From: JAVBMV01 sp031552145
GTDB taxonomy: Bacteria; Myxococcota; Myxococcia; Myxococcales; UBA5297
DNA: 64,000 bases
Assembly: GCA_031552145.1 (NCBI GenBank)
Contig: JAVBMV010000004.1
Span: forward strand, 178,389 to 242,388
Direction of reading: 5' to 3'
The notes beneath the pieces are model-generated. The model was given only the letters and a program-made list of their open reading frames with translations, was not told the origin of the DNA and did not search any database. Shown in pieces: positions 10,696 to 20,231 of the stretch. Position numbers and translations under genes: made by a program. The first letter of the stretch is position 1; each line of letters starts with the position of its first letter.

Positions 10696-11559
10696 GTGCA
10701 GAACATCTTCAAGCGTTACAGAGAGCCTATCGCGGTGAGCGCGCTCCTCCTCGTCTCCCTCGCGATCTGGCTCGTCTATTCGAAGCGCGGGCGCGATCCG
10801 ACCATCGTCGATCGCGCCATCGCCGCCGCCGCCGCGCCAGTCGAGGGCGCGATCTCTTCTTCGCTGGGCTTCCTGCTCGATCGCTGGGAGCGCTACGTCG
10901 CGCTGCGCGGCGTCGAGGCCGAGAACCTCGCGCTCAGGCAAGAGCGCGCACAGCTCTCCGCCGAGGTAATGCGCCTCATGGAGGAGCGCGCGGAGAATCA
11001 GCGCTTGCGCGAGCTCCTCTCCTTCTCTCGTGCGCGAGAGACCGAGACCCTCACCGCCTCGGTCATCGGCGAGGGGCCAGCGCTCAACATCCTCAGCCTC
11101 CGGCTGAATCGGGGCACCTCCGATGGCGTCTCCAAGGGAATGGCGGTCGTCTCGCCCGAGGGAATCGTCGGTCGCGTCATCGAGGCGGGCGGCGCCAGCG
11201 CCAGTGCCATCTTGCTCTGGGATTCCAACTTCGCCGTACCCGTGAGGGTCCAGCGCTCTCGCGCCCGCGCCAAGGTCGTAGGCCAAGGGGGCGGCAGGAT
11301 GCCGATGCTGATCCAGGCGCTCCGCACGGACGATATCGTCGAGGGCGACCTCCTGGTCACGGCCGGCACGGACGGAGTCTTTCCCAAAGGGCTCGTCGTT
11401 GGAAAGGTCAGCGGTCTTAGCCGGCCCGGAACCGGAATGTTCCAATCGGCCAACGTCCTTCCCGCCGTAGCGGTCGAGCGTCTGGAAGAGGTGTTGCTTC
11501 TCCCGATCCCGGGCGCGGACGAGATGCGCGCCGCGTCGCTCGATCGCACGGCGCCGTGA
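10696..11559 (+). CDS. mreC: rod shape-determining protein MreC
   Basis: Periplasmic scaffold of the elongasome. One N-terminal transmembrane helix (IAVSALLLVSLAIWLVYS), then a coiled coil (VALRGVEAENLALRQERAQLSAEVMRLMEERAENQRLRELLSF) and the two beta-domains with typical motifs NRGTSDGVSKGMAVVSPEGIVGRV and TDDIVEGDLLVTAG. A GTG at 10696 (VQNIFKRYREPIAV) gives 287 aa and a normal MreC start; an in-frame ATG at 10648 would add 16 residues. The stop overlaps the mreD start (GTGA). mreB is not adjacent and must be elsewhere. Confidence 0.95.
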   Translation: MQNIFKRYREPIAVSALLLVSLAIWLVYSKRGRDPTIVDRAIAAAAAPVEGAISSSLGFLLDRWERYVALRGVEAENLALRQERAQLSAEVMRLMEERAENQRLRELLSFSRARETETLTASVIGEGPALNILSLRLNRGTSDGVSKGMAVVSPEGIVGRVIEAGGASASAILLWDSNFAVPVRVQRSRARAKVVGQGGGRMPMLIQALRTDDIVEGDLLVTAGTDGVFPKGLVVGKVSGLSRPGTGMFQSANVLPAVAVERLEEVLLLPIPGADEMRAASLDRTAP

Positions 11560-12062
11560 AGCCGCTCGTCTTTGCCCTGCTGTGCCTGGGCTTTATCGCT
11601 GCGCAAGATGCGCTGGCGCGCTTCGCGGGTTTTTCGGTTGCCCGCGCCGACCTGCCCGTGATCTTCGCGCTCTTCCTCGCCGCGCGCTGCGGCACCATCG
11701 GCGGCGCGCTCGGCGCCGCCGCGTGCGGGCTCTTTGTCGACACCCTCGGCGGCCACCCGACGGGACTCTACCTCTTCTCCTCGCTGCTCGCCTTCGCCGC
11801 CGCGCGGCTCCTGGTCCCTCTCTTTGAGCTCAAAGGGGCTGCACGCTTCGCGCTCGTGACGGCGGCGCTCGACCTGCTCCACAACTTCTCGGTGCTGGGG
11901 CTCGTCTCCCTGGCCTCCGCGCCAGAGACCAGCCAGCTCTCGATCGCGCGGGCGATCCCCGGCTGCGCCGCGCTCACCTTCGCCGTGGCGCTCGCGCTCT
12001 GGCCACTCCTCACGCGCCTGGATCGCGCGCTGAAGAAGGGCGACTCTGGGGCGCTCAAGTGA
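11556..12062 (+). CDS. mreD: rod shape-determining protein MreD
   Basis: 168 residues, four to five hydrophobic helices, integral inner-membrane partner of MreC. The pattern LARFAGFSVARADLPVIFALFLAARCGTIGGALGAAACGLFVDTLGG matches the MreD core (LP-x-x-x-x-Y/F and G-x-x-x-D segments). GTG start inside the mreC stop. Identity rests on hydropathy plus position between mreC and mrdA. Confidence 0.9.
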   Translation: MKPLVFALLCLGFIAAQDALARFAGFSVARADLPVIFALFLAARCGTIGGALGAAACGLFVDTLGGHPTGLYLFSSLLAFAAARLLVPLFELKGAARFALVTAALDLLHNFSVLGLVSLASAPETSQLSIARAIPGCAALTFAVALALWPLLTRLDRALKKGDSGALK

Positions 12063-12119
12063 CCCGAGCCAGACGCCGCGGAAATAGCCTCCCCGCGGGC
12101 CCTGTTCTCCCGCGAACCA

Positions 12120-14195
12120 ATGCCCATGCGTAAGACTATTGGAAAGCCTACGGGGGCACGCCTCCTAAAGGGAAGGCTGATCGCCGCCTCGCTGGCCGCG
12201 CTCCTCGTGAGCGCGGTGTTGATCGGGCGCCTCTACCAGCTCCAGATCCTCAAGGGCGAGGAGTACCGCGCGAAGAGCATCGGGAACTTCGTCATCGAAA
12301 CCAACATCCCTTCTGACCGGGGCATGATCCTCGATGCGAATGGCACAATCCTGGTCGACAGCCGCCCCAGCTACAACGTCACGCTCACGCCCGCCTTCTG
12401 CCAGCCCCCCGGAGCACCCAAGCGCTTCTGCGAGGATGAGGTGCTGCCGCGCGTCTCTCTCTATTTACAGCTCACCGACGAGGAGCTTTCGCGAGTGGTT
12501 CAGCAGCTGAAGCGGGCCAAGGGGCTCTCCCGCTTCCGCGACTTCGTCGTCAAGATCGATGCCGACCTCGACGCGCTCGACCGCCTCGACGCCAATAAGC
12601 TGGAGCTCCCCGGCGTCGAGATCGTCGCCGCGCCCCACCGAAACTATCGCTATGGCCCGCTCGCCGCCCACACGCTCGGCTACATGAACGAGGTCAGCTC
12701 CGACGAGCTGGAGCGACAGAGCGAGTCGGGCGCGGGAAGGTACCGGCTCGGCGACTACATCGGAAGGCGAGGCGTCGAGCGCGCCTTCGAGGGAGAGCTG
12801 CGCGGCGTCGATGGCGCGCGCAAGGCAGTGGTCGACGCCAAGGGGCGCAGGCTTCAGGACTCGGACTATCTAATCGAAGAGGCCGACCGCGTCCGCCCAC
12901 CTTCTCCTGGGAAGAACGTGGTGCTCTCGATCGATCTGGCGCTTCAGCGCGCGGCGGAGCGAGCCTTCACCGCTGACGCCGGAGCCCTCGCGGCGGTGGA
13001 CGTCAACACCGGCTTCATCCTGGCGCTCGTCAGTCGACCGGCCTACGATCCCAACATTCTCACCGGCAGAATCTCGCGCGCGCAGCTTCGCGCGCTGAGC
13101 GAGGATCCGCTGGAGCCGCTCATCTTCCGCCCGGTGCAGCAGCACTACCACCCCGGCTCCACCTACAAGGTCGTCACCGCCCTCGCCGCGCTCGAGCAGG
13201 GCAGCGCAAACCACACCACCTCGGTCACCTGCAACGGTGGCTACAACCTGGGCAGCCGCCGGTGGCGCTGCCACCTCGATCGCGGCCACGGGCGCGCCGA
13301 TCTCCACCACGCGCTCGCTTGGAGCTGCGACACCTGGTTCTACGCCATGGCCGACAGGATGGGTCTGGAGCCGATCTCCGAGATGGCGAAACAGCTCGGC
13401 TTCGGCGAGACCTTCGGACTGGAGCTCTCGCCGGAGGTGCCGGGCATCGTGCCATCGGTCGCCTACCACCAGCGCGTCACGCCCGGCGGCTACACCAAGG
13501 GGCTCGCCCTCAACACCGCCATCGGCCAGGGCGACTCGAACGTCACGCCACTGCAGGTGGCTATGGCCTACGCCGCGATCGCGAATGGCGGCACGCTCTA
13601 CCGGCCCCAGGTGATGCGGCGAATCGAGGACCCCTATGGCAACTTGATCCGATCGGCCGCGCCGATCGTCGTGAGGAAGCTCGAGGTCGACCCCGCGCAT
13701 CTCAGGGAGGTCCAGGAGGGGCTGGAGGCGGTGGTCAACGAGCCAGGCGGCACCGCCTATTGGCGGCGCAAGGAAGCGGGCGACGTGCATGTCGCGGGCA
13801 AGACCGGGACGGCGCAGGTGGTGGGTATGTCGGCCGGCGTTCGCGTGCGCAGCGAGGATCTCACCTTCTTTCAGCGCGATCACGCCTGGTTCGCCGCCTA
13901 CGCCCCAATGGAGAAGCCCGAGATCGCCATCGCCGTGCTCAACGAACACGGCGGCCATGGAGGCTCGGCCTCGGCGCCGATCGCCATGGCGGTCATCAAG
14001 GAATATTTTGCGCTCAAAGCAGCCTCCCGCGCCGCTCGGGAGCAGCGAGAGGGGCTTGCGCCGGAGCGCGCGCCGATACCCCCTCCGCCGGTGGCGCCCC
14101 CTGCCTTGCCACCTCTGCGGGAGACGAGACCCGAGCCTCTCGAGCGCCACACGCGCAGCGATGGGCAAGCGGCGATGGAGTGCGCATGGAACTAG
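12120..14195 (+). CDS. mrdA: penicillin-binding protein 2 (elongation transpeptidase)
   Basis: 691-residue class B PBP that cross-links side-wall peptidoglycan with RodA. N-terminal transmembrane anchor (LIAASLAALLVSAVLIGRLY), dimerisation/pedestal region with SDRGMILDANG, then the transpeptidase domain with active-site SxxK (HPGSTYKVVTALAALE, Ser near residue 346), SxN-type motif as SCDTWFY and KTGT (AGKTGTAQVV). A Pro/Arg-rich C-terminal tail of about 50 residues extends beyond the usual end. The start of rodA overlaps its last 10 bases. Confidence 0.96.
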   Translation: MPMRKTIGKPTGARLLKGRLIAASLAALLVSAVLIGRLYQLQILKGEEYRAKSIGNFVIETNIPSDRGMILDANGTILVDSRPSYNVTLTPAFCQPPGAPKRFCEDEVLPRVSLYLQLTDEELSRVVQQLKRAKGLSRFRDFVVKIDADLDALDRLDANKLELPGVEIVAAPHRNYRYGPLAAHTLGYMNEVSSDELERQSESGAGRYRLGDYIGRRGVERAFEGELRGVDGARKAVVDAKGRRLQDSDYLIEEADRVRPPSPGKNVVLSIDLALQRAAERAFTADAGALAAVDVNTGFILALVSRPAYDPNILTGRISRAQLRALSEDPLEPLIFRPVQQHYHPGSTYKVVTALAALEQGSANHTTSVTCNGGYNLGSRRWRCHLDRGHGRADLHHALAWSCDTWFYAMADRMGLEPISEMAKQLGFGETFGLELSPEVPGIVPSVAYHQRVTPGGYTKGLALNTAIGQGDSNVTPLQVAMAYAAIANGGTLYRPQVMRRIEDPYGNLIRSAAPIVVRKLEVDPAHLREVQEGLEAVVNEPGGTAYWRRKEAGDVHVAGKTGTAQVVGMSAGVRVRSEDLTFFQRDHAWFAAYAPMEKPEIAIAVLNEHGGHGGSASAPIAMAVIKEYFALKAASRAAREQREGLAPERAPIPPPPVAPPALPPLRETRPEPLERHTRSDGQAAMECAWN

Positions 14196-15304
14196 GCTCC
14201 AGCAGCGATGTACAGCTCCGCAGAACGGTCCGGAACATCCCGTGGCTATTGCTGGCCGTGGTGGTGGCGATCGCGGCGCTCGGGGTGTGGAACCTCGCCT
14301 CCGCCTCGCGCGTGGCGCACGCCCCGGTCTGGAAAACTCAGCTCGTCTGGATGGGGCTCTGCTCCATCGTAGTGGCGGGGCTTGCGATCTTCGACTACCG
14401 AAAGCTGATGGCGCTCGCTTGGCCCGTCTACCTCGTGTTGCTGGCAATGCTCTTCGCGGTGCTCCTGCACGGCAAGTCGGCGATGGGGGCTCGCAGATGG
14501 CTCGACCTGGGGCCCATGCACCTGCAGCCCTCCGAGCTGATGAAGTTGGGGGTCGTCATCCTCTTCGCCCGTTTCTTGCACCAGCACAGCCTCAGCAAAG
14601 AGGGTTTCAAGCTGCGCGAGCTCTTGTTCCCGGCCGCCGCCGTGGGACTGCCGGTCGCGCTCACCATGAAGCAGCCCGACCTGGGTACAGCGCTGCTCAT
14701 CCTCGCAGCGGGTGGATGTATGCTGCTCGTGGCCAAGGTGCGCTGGCGCGGCCTCGCCATCCTCGCCTCGGGCGGGGCGCTGGCGATGGCGGCAGCCTGG
14801 CTCTGGCTCTTTAGGGACTATCAGAAGCGGCGCGTCCTCACCTTCTTCGATCCCGAGGGAGATCTCCTCGGCGCCGGATACCATGCGAGCCAGTCGCTCA
14901 TCGCGGTGGGCAGCGGCCTCTCGACCGGGAAAGGCTGGGGCCAAGGAACACAGACGCAGCTCTCTTTCCTACCCGAGCAGCACACCGACTTCGTCTTCTC
15001 GGTCTGGGGAGAGGAACAGGGCTTCCTGGGCGCGCTCATCCTCGTGGGGCTCTATCTGCTCTTGGTCCTGCTGGCGCTCGCCATCGCATCCAACGCGCGC
15101 GAGAGCTTTGGAAGTTGGCTGGCGGTGGGTATCGCCGGGATGCTCTTCTGCCAAGTGGTAACGAATATCGGAATGGTGACGGGATTGCTCCCCGTCGTCG
15201 GCGTGACGCTGCCGCTGATGAGTTATGGCGGCTCATCGGTCCTCTCCTGCTCCATCGCCATCGGCCTCTTGGTGAGCGTGGCGGTGCGGCGCGCGCCCTC
15301 CTGA
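14186..15304 (+). CDS. rodA: peptidoglycan glycosyltransferase RodA
   Basis: SEDS-family polymerase, 372 residues and about ten membrane helices. Signature stretches: GARRWLDLGPMHLQPSELMKL, KQPDLGTALLI, ASQSLIAVGSGLSTGKGWGQGTQTQLSFLPEQHTDFVFSVWGEEQGF and GVTLPLMSYGGSS, including the catalytic Asp in the PEQHTDF(I/V)F loop region. Start ATG at 14186 (MELGSSSDVQLRRTVRNIPW) overlaps the mrdA end. It closes the mreC-mreD-mrdA-rodA operon, with a terminator right after. Confidence 0.96.
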   Translation: MELGSSSDVQLRRTVRNIPWLLLAVVVAIAALGVWNLASASRVAHAPVWKTQLVWMGLCSIVVAGLAIFDYRKLMALAWPVYLVLLAMLFAVLLHGKSAMGARRWLDLGPMHLQPSELMKLGVVILFARFLHQHSLSKEGFKLRELLFPAAAVGLPVALTMKQPDLGTALLILAAGGCMLLVAKVRWRGLAILASGGALAMAAAWLWLFRDYQKRRVLTFFDPEGDLLGAGYHASQSLIAVGSGLSTGKGWGQGTQTQLSFLPEQHTDFVFSVWGEEQGFLGALILVGLYLLLVLLALAIASNARESFGSWLAVGIAGMLFCQVVTNIGMVTGLLPVVGVTLPLMSYGGSSVLSCSIAIGLLVSVAVRRAPS

Positions 15305-15332
15305 GCGGCTCGGATAGTTTGAGGCCTCTCTA

Positions 15333-15359
15333 GGCCCGTGCTAACGTCGGGCCGTTTTT
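15333..15359 (+). terminator. Rho-independent terminator after rodA
   Basis: Stem GGCCCG / CGGGCC with a 9-base loop followed by GTTTTT, 29 bases after the rodA stop. It ends the mre operon and lies upstream of the TPR gene. Confidence 0.75.
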
Positions 15360-15406
15360 CTAGTTTCTCAAGTGATGTCGCACCTTTGAGTACATCGGAC
15401 ACCCCA

Positions 15407-18400
15407 ATGCGAATCGCCTGCCCCAGCTGCCGAACGGCTTACAGCGTAATGGAAGAGAAGATCCCTCCGACGGGCGGACGCCTCAAGTGCACCCGCTGCA
15501 AGACCACCTTCCCGATCTTCCGCCCACCCCCTGTCGAGCAGAGCCCGGAGCCGAGCGCATCGCAGGTGCGCCGCAGCATCCCCGAGCCCACACCACGACA
15601 ACCCGAGCCGCCAGCGCAGCCCTCGGGGCGCTTCGATCTCCCGCCCGAGCCGAGCGCGCCCGCCCCCGAGAGCGCCAACCCACCCGATCTCTTCTCGGAC
15701 CTCGGCTTTGGCTCCTCCAGCGCTCCCGACGAGCCCTTCTCCCTGGGCCAGGTCACCGGCGAGACCAACGCCATTTCTTGGGGCCCCACCCCCGACGCGC
15801 CCCCCGCGCCGCCGCAGTCCGGCGCCCCCCTCGGTTTCGGAGAGCGCGTATTGCCGAGCGATACCTCTACCCACCAGGTCTCCGCGGTGTTTGGATCGGC
15901 GGCGATGGCGGTCGGCTCCACCAGCTTCAAAGAGCTCGACCTGGGCAACGAACCCTCGGTGCTCGCCATTGCGTCACCGGCGATGCCGAGCGCGAAAGAG
16001 GTCCCGCAGACGCCCTCACAGCCGCCGCCCAGGCTCCGCTCCGACACGATGGAGCTCTCCAAGGGAATGCGCCTCCCAGCGGCGGCGGATCAGTCGCCCT
16101 TCGATGACGCCGCGGAGGTCACAGGCCAGCAGCCCCAAGCCTCCTCCGGAGCGGAAGAGATGTGGATGGTCCGCCGGAAGAACGGAAAGACCTTTGGTCC
16201 CTTCGACGGCAAGACAATCGAGCGAATGCTCGCGAGCGGCAAGCTGCTCGGCAACGAGGACGCGAGCGCCGATGGCGCCACCTATCTGCCGCTCGGCGCG
16301 CTCGATCGCTTCGCGGCGCAGGTGAAGGAGCACCTGGCGAACGCCTCCGACGAGGCGCAGGTGCCCTCCATGCCCACGGTCTCGGCCGAGGCCTCCTCCA
16401 CGGGAGAGCGCTCCGACATCGCGGAGAAGCTGAAGTCGCTCTATGGCAACAGGATGGCGGCCGTCGCCATCGCACAGGAGAGCGACGACTGGGAGTCGAA
16501 GGTCGGCAAGCGCATTCCCCTCATCGTCGTCGGACTTCTGCTCCTGGGCATTGTCGGCTTCGGGCTCTACCTGGGCACGACCCCCTATGGATACTTCGGC
16601 ATGCGTCGCCTCTTCCCGCGCACCTTGAGCGAGGGGAGCGCGGCCTATGCGCAGTATCGCGAGTCGCTCAAGGCGATCGACGAGGATACCTGGCCCTCCT
16701 ATCGGCGCGCGCTCGACACCGCTCAAGCGATGCTCGCCGACAACGACTCGGTGATCGAGTCGCGCGCGCTCTTCGTACAGAGCGTCTTCCAGGTTACGCG
16801 CCGCTACGGAACGGCCTCCGAGAAGATCCCTACGGCCAAGAAGTATCTGGACGAACTCACTGTCACGGCCAAGGACAAGCTCGAGGTGATCAAGGCGCGA
16901 GCCGGCGCACACCTCGCCGCCGGAGAGGCGGCCGCCTCACGGGCGCTGCTGGAGGCGACCGCGGCTCAGCATCCGGAGGACCCCGAGTTCGTCGCTCTTC
17001 TCGCGGAGGGCTATCTGATGGATGGCAAGGCGGACGCGGCCGCTGACGCGCTCAAGAAGCTCCCGAAGCTCGACGCAAATCCCAAGGCGCTCCACCTCTT
17101 GGGAAGCGCCGAGTCCAAGAAGAAAAACCCCGACATCTCCTCTGCGATTGCACGCTTCGACAAGGCGCTCGAGCTCGACCCGAAGCATCTGCTCTCGGCG
17201 GTTGAGGCCGCACGGCTGGAGCTGGCCGGAGAGCGGGTCTCGCTCGAGGCAGTCGCGTCGGCGCGCAAGCATCTCGATTTGGCGCTCGCCGAGGAGGCAA
17301 AGAAGTTGCTCGCGCCCAACGAGCGCGCCCACGCCCTCTACCTTCTAGGGGACGCCCACGCGGCGGCGCACGAGAACGCCGAGGCGCAGAAGGCCTATGA
17401 AGAGGCCCTGAAGGCCGCCCCGGAGTTGGCCGTCGCCAAGGCCGCATACGCGCGCTTCGCGCTGCGCGAGCGAAACTTCAAGAAGGCGGTCGAGCTCTTC
17501 GAGGCTGCCTCGAAGCTGGCGCCGCGGGAGGTCGAATACATCGACGGCCTCGTCCGCGCGCTCATCGGCGACTCCCGGCTCGTCACCGCCACCAAGGTTC
17601 TCTCGGACGCCAGCGACTCGCACCCTGGCAACCCGCGCATCGCCTATCTCTCCGGGCGCGTCGCGGCGGAAGAGGGCAAGACAGAGGATGCGGAGCGCGC
17701 CTTCCGCCGCGCCATCAAGGGGGACGCCGCGCTTTGGGAGGCCCAGTACTACCTGGGACAACTGCTTCTCTGGTCGGGCAAGATCGACGAGAGCAAGGAG
17801 CCCTTCGAGGCCGCGCTGGCAGCAGCGCCCGCCAGCCCCCTGCCCCTCATCGGCTTGGGCGAATATCTGCTCGCCAAGAATGACACCGAGGGCGCCACGG
17901 CGCAGTTCAGGAAAGCGCTGGAGCTTGCGCCGCACCAGGCAGAGGCGCACCTGGGATTGGCTCGAATCTATCGCTCCACCGGCGATCTCGAGTCGGCGCG
18001 CAAGGAGCTGCAGAGCGCCATCGAGTCGGATGCGACCGCAAGCCGCGCCCACACCGACCTTGGTATTCTCCAGTGGGAGGCACGCGAGACGACCGAGGCA
18101 GAACAGTCGTTCGAGAAGGCGCTCGCGGCCAACCCGCGCGACGTCGGCGCGGCGTGGCGCCTGGGCGCGACCCGGCTCGAGTTGGGCAAGGTGCAGGAGG
18201 CGCTCAACGCCCTGGAGTCGGCGCTGGCGCTCTCTCCCGGCCACGCCGAGGCGCTGCTCTACAAAGCGCGTGCGCTCTACGCTCGCCACGACAACACGCA
18301 GGCGATCGATACGATGAAGTCGGCGCTGGAACGGGACCCCTCTCGCCCCGACTTTCACTACTGGATGGGGCAGGTTTTCTTCCAGGGCGAGCGGGTCGCG

Positions 18401-18904
18401 GCCGCTTTCGATGAATGGAACGAGGCGATCAAACGGAAGCCGGACTACGCGGACGCGCACGTCGCCCTGGCGAAGGCCTTCCAGGAACAGGCCAAGCCCG
18501 CCGAGGCGATCGACTACTACAAGAAGGCGATCGATATCGGCGCCGAGAAGGCGCCGCTGCTCGAGGGCATCGGCGACTGCTTGAGCATGATGCACAAGCC
18601 CACCGATGCAATCACGCACTACCGCGAGGCGCTCTCGGTCAACGAAAAGCTGCTCGGCGTTCAGTTCAAGATCGCCCGCGTCTACAACGAGATGGGCAAC
18701 ATCAAGAGCTCGATCGAGTGGTACCGCAAGGTGCGACCCGATGACCCAAAGGCCGCCGAGGCGTGGAAGTATTTGGGCTTCGCCTACAAAGAGAGCGGAC
18801 AGAAGCGCGAGGCGATCGCCGCCTTCGAAAAATATTTGGCCTCCGATGTCACCAAAGAAGATGTGACAGAGATCAAAGACGAGATCTACGACCTCAAACA
18901 CTGA
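15407..18904 (+). CDS. large TPR membrane protein with N-terminal zinc ribbon and GYF-like domain
   Basis: 1165 residues. Residues 1-38 are an MJ0042-type zinc ribbon (CPSC at 5-8, CTRC at 28-31). A Pro/Ser-rich linker follows, then a GYF_2-like domain around 250-305 (MWMVRRKNGKTFGPFDG), one transmembrane helix at about 370-392, and tandem TPRs from about 420 to the end. This layout puts the ribbon and GYF-like part in the cytoplasm and the TPRs in the periplasm. It resembles the cytoplasmic heads of myxobacterial gliding-complex proteins GltI and GltJ, but no other Glt gene is near, so the role is unknown. Start at 15407 is chosen because the ribbon begins there; an upstream ATG at 15338 lies in the terminator. 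Confidence 0.85.
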   Translation: MRIACPSCRTAYSVMEEKIPPTGGRLKCTRCKTTFPIFRPPPVEQSPEPSASQVRRSIPEPTPRQPEPPAQPSGRFDLPPEPSAPAPESANPPDLFSDLGFGSSSAPDEPFSLGQVTGETNAISWGPTPDAPPAPPQSGAPLGFGERVLPSDTSTHQVSAVFGSAAMAVGSTSFKELDLGNEPSVLAIASPAMPSAKEVPQTPSQPPPRLRSDTMELSKGMRLPAAADQSPFDDAAEVTGQQPQASSGAEEMWMVRRKNGKTFGPFDGKTIERMLASGKLLGNEDASADGATYLPLGALDRFAAQVKEHLANASDEAQVPSMPTVSAEASSTGERSDIAEKLKSLYGNRMAAVAIAQESDDWESKVGKRIPLIVVGLLLLGIVGFGLYLGTTPYGYFGMRRLFPRTLSEGSAAYAQYRESLKAIDEDTWPSYRRALDTAQAMLADNDSVIESRALFVQSVFQVTRRYGTASEKIPTAKKYLDELTVTAKDKLEVIKARAGAHLAAGEAAASRALLEATAAQHPEDPEFVALLAEGYLMDGKADAAADALKKLPKLDANPKALHLLGSAESKKKNPDISSAIARFDKALELDPKHLLSAVEAARLELAGERVSLEAVASARKHLDLALAEEAKKLLAPNERAHALYLLGDAHAAAHENAEAQKAYEEALKAAPELAVAKAAYARFALRERNFKKAVELFEAASKLAPREVEYIDGLVRALIGDSRLVTATKVLSDASDSHPGNPRIAYLSGRVAAEEGKTEDAERAFRRAIKGDAALWEAQYYLGQLLLWSGKIDESKEPFEAALAAAPASPLPLIGLGEYLLAKNDTEGATAQFRKALELAPHQAEAHLGLARIYRSTGDLESARKELQSAIESDATASRAHTDLGILQWEARETTEAEQSFEKALAANPRDVGAAWRLGATRLELGKVQEALNALESALALSPGHAEALLYKARALYARHDNTQAIDTMKSALERDPSRPDFHYWMGQVFFQGERVAAAFDEWNEAIKRKPDYADAHVALAKAFQEQAKPAEAIDYYKKAIDIGAEKAPLLEGIGDCLSMMHKPTDAITHYREALSVNEKLLGVQFKIARVYNEMGNIKSSIEWYRKVRPDDPKAAEAWKYLGFAYKESGQKREAIAAFEKYLASDVTKEDVTEIKDEIYDLKH

Positions 18905-18937
18905 CACCGGGCGAAGAGCCGAGCGCGAAGCCGAGCC

Positions 18938-18966
18938 TTGACAGCGCGCCCCTTCCCAAGGATAGA
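18938..18966 (+). promoter_or_regulatory. promoter of the fabH-like gene
   Basis: TTGACA (18938-18943), 17-base spacer, GATAGA (18961-18966), then an AGGAG ribosome site at 18981-18985 and the ATG at 18994. The -35 is a perfect match and the spacing ideal; the -10 matches three positions. Confidence 0.5.
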
Positions 18967-18993
18967 AGCCACCCGTCTTTAGGAGAGTGACGA

Positions 18994-20052
18994 ATGGCGC
19001 GCACACAGATCATCGGCAGCGGCTTCGTGACCGGCGAACACCGGGTCACCAACGACGCGCTCGGCCGGCTCCTCAATAGCTCGGACGAATGGGTGCGCGA
19101 GCGCACGGGGATCGAGGCGCGTTATTTCGTCGAGAAGGGCACCACCACCAGCGATCTCGGCGCGCGCGCCGCGGAGCGCGCCATCGCCAACGCCGGGATC
19201 GCCAAGGAAGAGATCGACTACGTCATCTTCGCCACGATGACCCCCGACTTCTATTTCCCTGGATGCGGAACCCTGCTGCAGACGAAGCTGGGTCTCGGCG
19301 CCATCCCGGCGCTCGATATCCGCCAGCAGTGCACGGGCTTCATCTATGGGCTGCAGGTCGCGGATGCCCTCACCCGCTCCGGCCTGGCCAAGACCATCCT
19401 GCTCGTCGGCGCCGAGATCCACAGTGGCTTCATGCCCTGGAACGAGTGGGATTACCTCTTCGGCCGCGGCGACGTCGGGCCGGCGCAGGAGCAGATCTCC
19501 CACTACAGCCGCTTCCGGGACCGCGCGGTCCTCTTTGGTGACGCGGCAGGGGCCGTCATCCTGCGGCGCATCGAGGAGGAGGAGCGCGGACTCATCGGCT
19601 TCGCCATCCACTCGGACGGTGCGAGCGCAAAAGATCTCTGCCTGCCCGCGGTAGGCTTCGCCTTCCGCCCCTATGTCGACCAGGCGCAACTGGACGACAA
19701 CCTCACCTTCCCTGTGATGAACGGCCAGGCCGTCTTTCGCGCGGCGATGACCCGCATGCCAGCGGTAGTGCGCGAACTCTGCGCGGCGCGAGGGCTCACC
19801 ATCGACGACATCGATCTGCTCATCGCGCACCAGGCGAATCTCCGAATCAACGAAGGCGTCCAGCGCACGCTCGGCCTGTCCGATAGCCGCGTCTACAACA
19901 ATGTCCAGCGCTACGGGAACACCACCGCGGCGACCATCCCTATCGCGCTGCACGAGTGCCGAGAGTCGGGACGCATCAAGCCCGGCGCACTCGTCTGCTT
20001 CGTGGGGCTCGGCGCCGGGCTCCATTGGGGCTGCGCGCTCTGGCGCGCCTGA
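18994..20052 (+). CDS. 3-oxoacyl-ACP synthase III family protein (FabH-like)
   Basis: 352-residue thiolase-fold ketosynthase. The catalytic triad is visible: Cys in IRQQCTGFIYGL, His in LLIAHQANLRI and Asn in RYGNTTAATIPIAL. FabH condenses acetyl-CoA or branched acyl-CoA with malonyl-ACP to start fatty acid synthesis. This copy stands alone without plsX or fabD and carries an insert (about residues 150-170, MPWNEWDYLFGRGDVGPAQEQ) typical of FabH-like paralogues, so it could act in another pathway. It has its own promoter. Confidence 0.85.
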   Translation: MARTQIIGSGFVTGEHRVTNDALGRLLNSSDEWVRERTGIEARYFVEKGTTTSDLGARAAERAIANAGIAKEEIDYVIFATMTPDFYFPGCGTLLQTKLGLGAIPALDIRQQCTGFIYGLQVADALTRSGLAKTILLVGAEIHSGFMPWNEWDYLFGRGDVGPAQEQISHYSRFRDRAVLFGDAAGAVILRRIEEEERGLIGFAIHSDGASAKDLCLPAVGFAFRPYVDQAQLDDNLTFPVMNGQAVFRAAMTRMPAVVRELCAARGLTIDDIDLLIAHQANLRINEGVQRTLGLSDSRVYNNVQRYGNTTAATIPIALHECRESGRIKPGALVCFVGLGAGLHWGCALWRA

Positions 20053-20118
20053 GCCCCTCTCCTCGAACCGTCGCTTCTGTTCCGCGCCTGGCGGGCCGTG
20101 CTATGGATGTGCCTTCAA

Positions 20119-20225
20119 CTCCCGGGGAACGGCGCGGAATCGCCGCTGAGATCGAGGATCGCTGCGAAGGGCAGCCCGCCTTGGACCCGTGAACCTGACC
20201 CGGTTCGTACCGGCGTAGGAAGGAG
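20119..20225 (+). ncRNA. TPP riboswitch (thi-box) controlling thiC
   Basis: The conserved TPP aptamer elements are present in order: CTGAGA (20145-20150), the GACCCGTGAACCTGACC segment and CGTAGGAAGG (20214-20223). The closing helix P1 would pair CTCC (20119-20122) with GGAG (20222-20225), which is also the Shine-Dalgarno of thiC, 6 bases before its ATG. Ligand binding should therefore hide the ribosome site directly, a translational-off switch. Confidence 0.93.
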
Positions 20226-20231
20226 CCCGCG

